From: Mikania micrantha
Taxonomy: Eukaryota > Streptophyta > Magnoliopsida > Asterales > Asteraceae
Assembly: GCA_009363875.1 (NCBI GenBank)
Contig: CM018682.1
Location: forward strand, 62,270,031 to 62,334,030
Reading direction: 5' to 3'
Length of the DNA: 64,000 nt
In this document: piece by piece, positions 56,282 through 64,000 of the stretch
Position numbering within the stretch: position 1 is the first letter of the stretch
Layout: each line of letters begins with the position of its first letter
Program-made: the position numbers and the translations under genes
Notes under the pieces: generated by a model
Seen by the model: only the letters and a program-made list of their open reading frames with translations
Database searches by the model: none
Told to the model about the DNA's origin: nothing

Positions 56282-56800
56282 TGTTAAGGCACGGATTTAT
56301 CAACAGCTTTCGATGATTACTGAAGACATTGTTTTTAGTCTAGATCATGCATTTGACTTGTAATTTGTATTTTCCTTGAATTTCTAGTATTGGTCAACTA
56401 TTGATTGTCGATGCTAATTGTATCGATATGAGTTCAATGATACTCGTAGTATCGACACGTATATTATCGATACTAGTAGTATCGGTATGTTAGTTGTCGA
56501 TATTGATAATATCGATGCTGCCGATACTAGTTGCCTATATATGGGCAAGTGTTTGACTTTGTATGTAGTGCTTCATTCAAAATATTGAGATTTTCTTTGA
56601 ATCTAGAGTGAGAAACATTTTAGGGAGACTTTAGATTTCATTCTTATTATTAAAAGTGTTGTAATCCGATCTTCATTCAATGAGAATTCAAATCATATAC
56701 ATTGTCTTCTTAATACTCACACACACGTCGATGCGTTTATGGATTCCGCACGGTTTTAAGTCGAGTGATCTCAGTTTGATCCAATGCAAACGGACTTTCA
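56282..56800 (+). repeat. LTR16
   Basis: 519 bp, TGTTAAGGCACGG start. Promoter box GCCTATATATGGGC at 56533-56546. The first U3 palindrome is broken (TCAATGATACTCGTAGTATCG). Confidence 0.92.
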
Positions 56801-57108
56801 AGTGGTATGAGAGACTTTGTGCTCGAATCTGAGATCACATTGTGTTTTGAGAATAGATTCAGATTGTTGAAGATTCAAAATTTGAAAGTTTGTTAAAGAT
56901 GAAACTTTGCAGCCACGTTTTTTGAAAAACTGATCATTTTCGGATGTGATTTTGATCAAATTGACGGACTGGGGTTGTGTATTTTTTAATTATGAAGAGA
57001 TTGATATAAAATTCGACTTTTAACTCACAAAAATGAAGATTTTAGAAGGATTCTTGTGACTTATCGAGCTGTTCGGACTTAACAGATTTTCCCGCCAATT
57101 TCTTGCAT

Positions 57109-57337
57109 CGATACTATTAGTATCGACGGAATCTTCATCGATACAATTAGTATCCGTGGAATCTTGTGTGATACTATTAGTATCGACGGAATCTTTATCG
57201 ATAGTATTCGTATCGGTGGAATCTTCATCGATACTATTAGTATCGGTGGAATCTTTGTAGATACTATTAGTATCTGCATTGACTTTTTCAGATTAATAGT
57301 ATCAGCATTGACTTTTGTATATACTGTCAGTATCTAG
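57109..57337 (+). repeat. 30-bp palindromic minisatellite, unit P
   Basis: About 7.6 copies, matching unit O copy for copy at an offset of 22143 bp. Confidence 0.92.
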
Positions 57338-57396
57338 AAAAACAAGACTTAGAAAATTTTTTTGAAGTGTTGAAAATTTTTCCACGGGAATTCAAA

Positions 57397-58316
57397 ATGG
57401 AAAGTTATTCAAGATTATCTACTTTGTTTAGTAAAACGGAGATTGTAAATATGTCAAAGCTTCCGATTCTTTTCTCGCTTAACGATTTTCCATCTTGTTG
57501 TACACAATTTGAAGCGTTTATCGTGCATGTTGACCCGAATCTGAAAATTCATATATTTGATAGATATTTTCATCCTATGCTCAATGGAGTTTATAAAAAT
57601 TCATCAAGATTAAATAAAGAAGAGAAGGAAAGCTATGATCGTGAAAAGAATGTTTTTACCTTGCTTTCTATGGCAATCTCCAAAGATATTTTTAAGACTT
57701 TCAAGCAGATCAAGAATTCTTAAGATATTTGGATTGCTATTGCCACCTTGTCTTATGATTCTAAATTGAAGAATGGTACTAATGATTTAAAAAATCAGAT
57801 TGAAGAAATGAAAGTTCAAGTTATGAGATTAAATAAACGGGTGATAAATTTAAATTGTTTAAACAAGAAAATACAAGATTAAAGAAAGAAATTGAAGATT
57901 TGAAGATTAAATCTGATCTCTAAGAAAAGCGAATGGATGAAGATCATGCTGATATTTCTAAGGAAATATTAAAGTCAATATCCAAACCTGTTGAGTGTCA
58001 GAAACAAAAGAGGAAAAGGAAAACAAAGAGGAGGTCAAGAAAGTCAAGGAACAACAAGAAAAAGACAAAGAATGTCAACTTAATTGAGTTATTGACTAAA
58101 CCTTTCAACGATTATTTTCAAATAAAAAATATGATGACAAAACATGTTTATAAACCACATGCATATAATTCAAGATATTATGTTCCAATTGTGAAACAGA
58201 ATAATTACAAAATTTATTGTGGTTATAGACAAAGAAATACAATGTGTTTTCAATCGTATACTCAATCTTTTTAGCAAACTTGGAATACTCAGATATTTGG
58301 TTCCAGTATAGTTTGA
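57397..58316 (+). pseudogene. gag-like ORF remnant, unit P
   Basis: The first 108 codons are as in unit O, to TAA 57721-57723. A 1-bp loss at AAACGGGTGATAAA shifts the frame, TAA follows in GATCTCTAAG, and the tail ends at TAG 58272-58274 before the TGA equivalent at 58314-58316. It shows the uninterrupted form of the element I target site. Confidence 0.7.
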
Positions 58317-58677
58317 AAAAGAAGGTATCATATTAATGATGAGATTCACAAAAAAGCTGAATGCCAGTTTCATGAAAATTAAACAATAATATTGAAGCCC
58401 AAACCAAAGAGGGTTTTTGGAAGGTTCTTAATTCTGATACCCAGGCTATTACTATGGAGGAGACTGTTAGCACACAAAGATAGTAAAAGCTTTGGGTGAT
58501 TAAGTATTGTTATTTGATTTCAATAATTCAGAATACAACTCGTATATTTGAGAAGGAAGAGAAACAATTTCAGAGTCTTGTAGATCTTGATCTGGCCTAA
58601 GAAACTTGCTGGAAGCTACTGTTTGTCTCAAACGAGCTGATCAGAGAATAATCACTGAGCTGTTGTTAAGGGGGGCC

Positions 58678-59196
58678 TGTTAAGGCACGGATTTATCAAC
58701 AGCTTTCGATGATTACTGAAGACATTGTTTTTAGTCTAGATCATGCATTTGATTTGTAATTTGTATTTTCCTTGAATTTCTAGTATTGGTCAACTATTGA
58801 TTGTCGATGCTAATTGTATCGATATGAGTTCATTGATACTCGTAGTATCGACACGTATATTGTCGATACTAGTAGTATCGGTATGTTAGTTGTCGATATT
58901 AATAATATCGATGCTGCCGATACTAGTTGCCTATATATGGGCAAGTGTTTGACTTTGTATGTAGTGCTTCATTCAAAATATTGAGATTTTCTTTGAATCT
59001 AGAGTGAGAAACATTTTAGGGAGACTTTTCATTTCATTCTTATTATTAAAACTGTTGTAATCCGATCTTCATTCAATGAGAATTCAAATCATATACATTG
59101 TCTTCTTAATACTCACACACACCTCGATGCGTTTATGGATTCCGCACGGTTTTGAGTCGAGTGATCTCAGTTTGATCCAATGCAAACGGACTTTCA
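58678..59196 (+). repeat. LTR17
   Basis: 519 bp, LTR16-like. Promoter box 58929-58942. Confidence 0.92.
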
Positions 59197-59504
59197 AGTG
59201 GTATGAGAGACTTTGTGCTCGAATCTGAGATCACATTGTGTTTTGAGAATAGATTCAGATTGTTGAAGATTCAAAATTTGAAAGTTTGTTAAAGATGAAA
59301 CTTTGCAGCCACGTTTTTAGAAAAACAGATCATTTTCGGATGTGATTTTGATCAAATTGACGGGCTGGGGTTGTTTATTTTTTAATTATGAAGAGATTGA
59401 TATAAAATTCGACTTTTAACTCTCAAAAATGAAGATTTTATAAGGATTCTCGTGATTTTTCGAGCTGTTCGGACTTAACAGATTTTCCCGCCAATTTCTT
59501 GCAT

Positions 59505-59733
59505 CGATACTATTAGTATCGACGAAATCTTCATCCATACAATTAGTATCCGTGGAATCTTGTGTGATACTATTAGTATCGACGGAATCTTTATCGATAG
59601 TATTCGTATCGGTGGAATCTTCATCGATACTATTAGTATCGGTGGAATCTTTGTAGATACTATTAGTATCTGCATTGACTTTTTCAGATTAATAGTATCA
59701 GCATTGACTTTTGTATATACTGTCAGTATCTAG
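59505..59733 (+). repeat. 30-bp palindromic minisatellite, unit Q
   Basis: About 7.6 copies in the O/P arrangement. Confidence 0.92.
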
Positions 59734-59791
59734 AAAAACAAGACTTAGAAAATTTTTTGAAGTGTTGAAAATTTTTCCTCGGGAATTCAAA

Positions 59792-60711
59792 ATGGAAAGT
59801 TATTCAAGATTATCTACTTTGTTTAGTAAAACGGAGATTGTAAATATGTCAAAGCTTCCGATTCTTTTCTCGCTTAACGATTTTTCATCTTGTTGTACAC
59901 AATTTGAAGCGTTTATCGTGCATGTTGACCCGAATCTGAAAATTCATATATTTGATAGATATTTTCATCCTAAGCTCAATGGAGTTTATAAAAATTCATC
60001 AAGATTAAATAAAGAAGAGAAGGAAAGCTATGATCGTGAAAAGAATGTTTTTACCTTGCTTTCTATGGCAATCTCCAAAGATATTTTTAAGACTTTCAAG
60101 CAGATCAAGAATTCTTAAGATATTTGGATTGCTATTGCCACCTTGTCTGATGATTCTAAATTGAAGAATGGTACTAATGATTTAAAAAATCAGATTGAAG
60201 AAATGAAAGTTCAAGTTATGAGGTTAAATAAACGGGTGATAAATTTAAATTGTTTAAACAAGAAAATACAAGATTAAAGAAAGAAATTGAAGATTTGAAG
60301 ATTAAATCTGATCTCTAAGAAAAGCGAATGGATGAAGATCATGCTGATATTTCTAAGGAAATATTAAAGTCAATATCCAAACTTATTGAGTGTCAGAAAC
60401 AAAAGAGGAAAAGGAAAACAAAGAGGAGGTCAAGAAAGTCAAGGAACAACAAGAAAAAGACAAAGAATGTCAACTTAATTGAGTTTTTAACTAAACCTTT
60501 CAACGATTATTTTCAAATAAAAAATATGATGACAAAACATGTTTATAAACCACATGCATATAATTCAAGATATTATGTTCCAATTGTGAAACAGAATAAT
60601 TACAAAATTTATTGTGGTTATAGACAAAGAAATACAATGTGTTTTCAATCGTATACTCAATCTTTTTAGCAAACTTGGAATACTCAGATATTTGGTTCCA
60701 GTATAGTTTGA
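59792..60711 (+). pseudogene. gag-like ORF remnant, unit Q
   Basis: Same lesions as P: TAA 60116-60118, frameshift at AAACGGGTG, TAA in GATCTCTAAG, TAG 60667-60669, TGA equivalent 60709-60711. Confidence 0.7.
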
Positions 60712-61072
60712 AAAAGAAGGTATCATATTAATGATGAGATTCACAAAAAAGCTGAATGCCGGTTTCATGAAAATGAAACAATAATATTGAAGCCCAAACC
60801 AAAGACGGTTTTTGGAAGGTTCTTAATTCTGATAACCAGGCTATTACTATGGGGGAGACTGTTAGCACACAAAGATAGTAAAAGCTTTGGGTGATTAAGT
60901 ATTGTTGTTTGATTTCAATAATTCAGAATACAACTCGTATATTTGAGAAGGAAGAGAAACAATTTCAGAGACTTGTAGATCTTGATCTGGCCTAAGAAAC
61001 TTGCTGGAAGCTACTGTTTGTCTCAAAGGACCAGATCAGAGAATAATCACCGAGCTGTTGTTAAGGGGGGCC

Positions 61073-61594
61073 TGTTAAGGCACGAATTTATCAACAGCTT
61101 TCGATGATTACTGAAGACATTGTTTTTAGTCTAAATCATGCATTTGATTTGTAATTTTTATTTTCCTTGAATTTCTAGTATTGGTCAAGTATTGATTGTC
61201 GATGCTAATTGTATCGATATGAGTTCCATCGATTCTAGTAGTATCGACACGTATATTGTCGATACTAGTAGTATCGGTATGTTAGTTGTCGATAGTAATA
61301 ATATCGATGCTGCCGATACTAGTTGCCTATATATGGGCACGTGTTTGATTTTGTATGTAGTGCTTCATTCACAATATTAAGATTTTCTTTGAATCTAGAG
61401 TGAGAAACATTTTAGGGAGATTTTTCATTTCATTCTTATTATTAAAAGTGTTGTAATCCGATCTTCATTCAATGAGAATTCAAATAATATACATTGTCTT
61501 CTTCATATTCTCACACACACATCGACGCGTTTATGGATTCCGCACGTTTTTAAGTCGAGTGATCTCAGTTTGATCCAATGCAAACGGACTTTCA
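61073..61594 (+). repeat. LTR18
   Basis: 522 bp. Promoter box 61325-61338. The ATTCTCACACACACATCGAC region is restored to the longer form. Confidence 0.92.
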
Positions 61595-61902
61595 AGTGGT
61601 ATGAGAGACTTTGTGCTCGAATCTGAGATCACATTGTTTTTTGAGAATAGATTCAGATTGTTGAAGATTCAAAATTTGAAAGTTTGTTGAAGATGAAAGT
61701 TTGGAGCCACGTTTTTAGACAAATTGATCATTTTCGGAAGTGATTTTGATAGAATTGACGGGCTGGGGTTGTGTATTTTTTAATTATGAAGATATTGATA
61801 TAAAATTCGACTTTTAACTCTCAAAAATGAAGATTTTAGAAGGATTCTAGTGATTTATCGAGCTGTTCGGACTTAACAGATTTTCCCGCCAATTTCTTGC
61901 AT

Positions 61903-62131
61903 CGATACTATTCGTATCGACGGAATCTTCATCGATACAATTAGTATCGGTGGAATCTTGTGTGATACTATCAGTATCGACAGAATCTTTATCGACACTA
62001 TTCGTTTCGGTGGAATCTTCATCGATACTATTAGTAGCGGTGGAATCTTTGTAGATACTATTAGTATCTGCATTGACTTTTTCAGATTAATAGTATCAGC
62101 GTTGTCTTTTGTATATACTGTCAGTATCTAC
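61903..62131 (+). repeat. 30-bp palindromic minisatellite, unit R
   Basis: About 7.6 copies with decayed cores (GACACTATTCGTTTCGG, GATACTATTAGTAGCGG). Confidence 0.9.
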
Positions 62132-62189
62132 AAAAACAAGACTTAGAAAATTTTTTGAAGTGTTGAAAATTTTTCCTCGGGAATTCAAA

Positions 62190-63108
62190 ATGGAAAAATA
62201 TTGAAGATTATCTACTTTGTTTTGTAAAACGGAGATTGAAAATATGTCAAAGCTTCCGATTCTTTTCTCGCTTAGCGATTTTTCATCTTGTTGTACACAA
62301 TTTGAAGCGTTTCTCGTGCATGTTGACCCGAATCTGAAAATTCATATATTTGATAGATATTTTCATCCTAAACTCAATGGAGTTTATAAAAATTCATCAA
62401 GATTAAATAAAGAAGGGAAGGAAAGCTATGATCGTGAAAAGAATGTTTTTACCTTGCTTTATATGGCAATCTCTAAAGATATTTTTAAGACTTTCAAGCA
62501 GATCAAGAATTCTTAAGATATTTGGATTGCTATTGCCACCTTGTCTGATGATTCTAAATTGAAGAATGGTACTAATGATTTAAAAAATCAGATTGAAGAA
62601 ATGAAAGTTGAAGTTATGAGATTAAATAAACGGGTGATAAATTTAAATTGTTTAAACAAGAAATACAAGATTAACGAAAGAAATTGAAGATTTGAAGATT
62701 AAATCTGATCTCCAAGAAAAGCGAATGGATGAAGATCATGCTGATATTTCTAAGGAAATATTAAAGTCAATATCCAAACCTGTTGAGTGTCAGAAACAAA
62801 AGAGGAAAAGGAAAACAAAGAGGAGGTCAAGAAAGTCAAGGAACAACAAGAAAAAGACAAAGAATGTCAACTTAATTGACTTATTGACTAAAGCTTTCAA
62901 CCATTATTTTCAAATAAAAAATATGATGACAAAACATGTTTATAAACCACATGCATATAATTCAAGATATTCTGTTCCAATTGTGAAACAGAATAATTAC
63001 AAAATTTATTGTGGTTATAGACAAAGAAATAAAATGTGTTTTCAATCGAATACTCAATCTTTTTAGCAAACTTGGAATACTCAGATATTTGGTTCCAGTA
63101 TAGTTTGA
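62190..63108 (+). pseudogene. gag-like ORF remnant, unit R
   Basis: ATG followed by TGA at codon 5 (62202-62204). The frame is then open to TAA 62514-62516, with the CGGGTG frameshift and a further 1-bp deletion near 62660 (AAGAAATACAAG). The coiled coil/basic/tail part is open to TAG 63064-63066; TGA equivalent 63106-63108. Confidence 0.68.
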
Positions 63109-63469
63109 AAAAGAAGGTATCATATTAATGATGAGATTCACAAAAAAGCTGAATTCCGGTTTCATGAAAATGAAACAATAATATTGAAGCCCAAACCAAA
63201 GACGGTTTTTGGAAGGTTCTTAATTCTGATAACCGGGCTATTACTATGGGGGAGACCGTTAGCACACAAAGATAGTAAAAGCTTTTGGTGATTAATTATT
63301 GTTATTTGATTTCAATAATTCAGAATACAACTCGTATATTTGAGAGGGAAGAGAAACAATTTCAGAGACTTGTAGATCTTGATCTGGCCTAAGAAACTTG
63401 CTGGAAGCTACTGTTTGTCTCAAACGAGCTGATCAGAGAATAATCACCGAGCTGTTGTTAAGGGGGGGC

Positions 63470-63991
63470 TGTTAAGGCACGAATTTATCAACAGCTTTCG
63501 ATGATTACTGAAGACATTGTTTTTAGTCTAGATCATGCATTTGATTTGTAATTCGTATTTTCCTTGAATTTCTAGTATTGGTCAAGTATTGATTGTCGAT
63601 GCTAATTGTATCGATATGAGTTCCATCGATACTAGTAGTATCGACACGTATATTGTCGATACTAGTAGTATCGGTATGTTAGTTGTCGATATTAATAATA
63701 TCGATGCTGCCGATACTAGTTGCCTATATATGGGCACGTGTTTGATTTTGTATGTGGTGCTTCATTCACAATATTAAGATTTTCTTTCAATCTAGAGTGA
63801 GAAACATTTTAGGGAGATTTTTCATTTCATTCTTATTATTAAAAGTGTTGTAATCCGATCTTCATTCAATGAGAATTCAAATAATATACATTGTCTTCTT
63901 CATATTCTCACACACACATCGACGCGTTTATGGATTCCGCACGTTTTTAAGTCGAGTGATCTCAGTTTGATCCAATGCAAACGGACTTTCA
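63470..63991 (+). repeat. LTR19
   Basis: 522 bp, complete, preceded by seven G. Promoter box 63722-63735. The primer box TGGTATG begins at 63994 and runs off the window, so the array continues. Confidence 0.92.
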
Positions 63992-64000
63992 AGTGGTATG

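Larger units (their letters stand above)
55441..64000 (+). mobile_element. Right block of the tandem array (rest of unit O, units P-R)
   Basis: The array resumes directly after the right LTR of element I with the ACGGG target duplication and the second half of unit O. Units P, Q and R follow, with LTR starts 2395-2397 bp apart, and the window ends 9 bp past LTR19 inside the next primer site. These units share a variant LTR start (TGTTAAGGCACGG) and a TATATATG promoter box with LTR15 on the other side of the insertion. They are therefore the continuation of the same array. Confidence 0.9.

Noticed and set aside
1..64000. Host genes, tRNA or rRNA genes in the intervals
   Set aside because: Every interval is accounted for by array units or the two gypsy elements; no intron-exon gene, cloverleaf or rRNA-like segment was seen.

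Overview
The window is repetitive plant nuclear DNA. I see no ordinary host gene, rRNA, tRNA or CRISPR array. The evidence for a plant is two minus-strand Ty3/gypsy chromovirus-type elements with iMet-tRNA primer sites (TGGTATCAGAG), plus a Copia-like gag remnant repeated throughout. The AT-rich background suggests a eudicot. The family cannot be fixed from sequence alone; Asteraceae is only a guess.

Layout. (1) Positions 1-35698 and 55441-64000 form one tandem array of ~2.37-2.51 kb units, each LTR (511-524 bp, TGTTAG...TTTCA) - primer site - leader with short uORFs - 30-bp palindromic minisatellite - gag-like pseudogene - polypurine tract, running directly into the next LTR. Nineteen LTRs share 18 internal regions, here named A-R. 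The unit has no protease, RT, RNase H or integrase, so it looks like a non-autonomous gag-only LTR retrotransposon that became a megasatellite. Neighbouring units fall into homogenised blocks (A-C; D-E; F-L; M; N; O-R) that share the same stop codons and frameshifts, as expected from local unequal exchange or gene conversion.

(2) Unit O is broken by element I, a minus-strand gypsy element with 2.3-kb LTRs. One complete LTR (35699-38070) sits alone between ACGGG target-site duplications. It is followed by 342 bp of unit O, then a junction into a second, 5'-truncated copy of the same element (38415-55440), whose right LTR is again followed by ACGGG and the rest of unit O. The locus seems to have been duplicated after insertion, reduced to a solo LTR in one copy, and fused by deletion.

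(3) Element II (38823-48411, minus strand, target duplication CTGCT) is nested in the end of the element I integrase/chromodomain-like region. Its two 2569-bp LTRs are almost identical, so it is the youngest event. It keeps gag and part of integrase but has lost RT and RNase H.

How the parts relate: none of the three element types looks autonomous here. The array units would need trans-acting Copia-type enzymes. Element I has a nearly complete gag-pol with three point stops, one frameshift and the nested insertion. Element II has intact LTRs, primer site and gag but a deleted pol. The most unusual signals are the palindrome shared between the array's U3 and leader, the conserved in-frame TGA before a further open stretch, the duplicated insertion locus with a templated junction, and a stem-loop before the polypurine tract that shows compensatory changes between the two gypsy elements.
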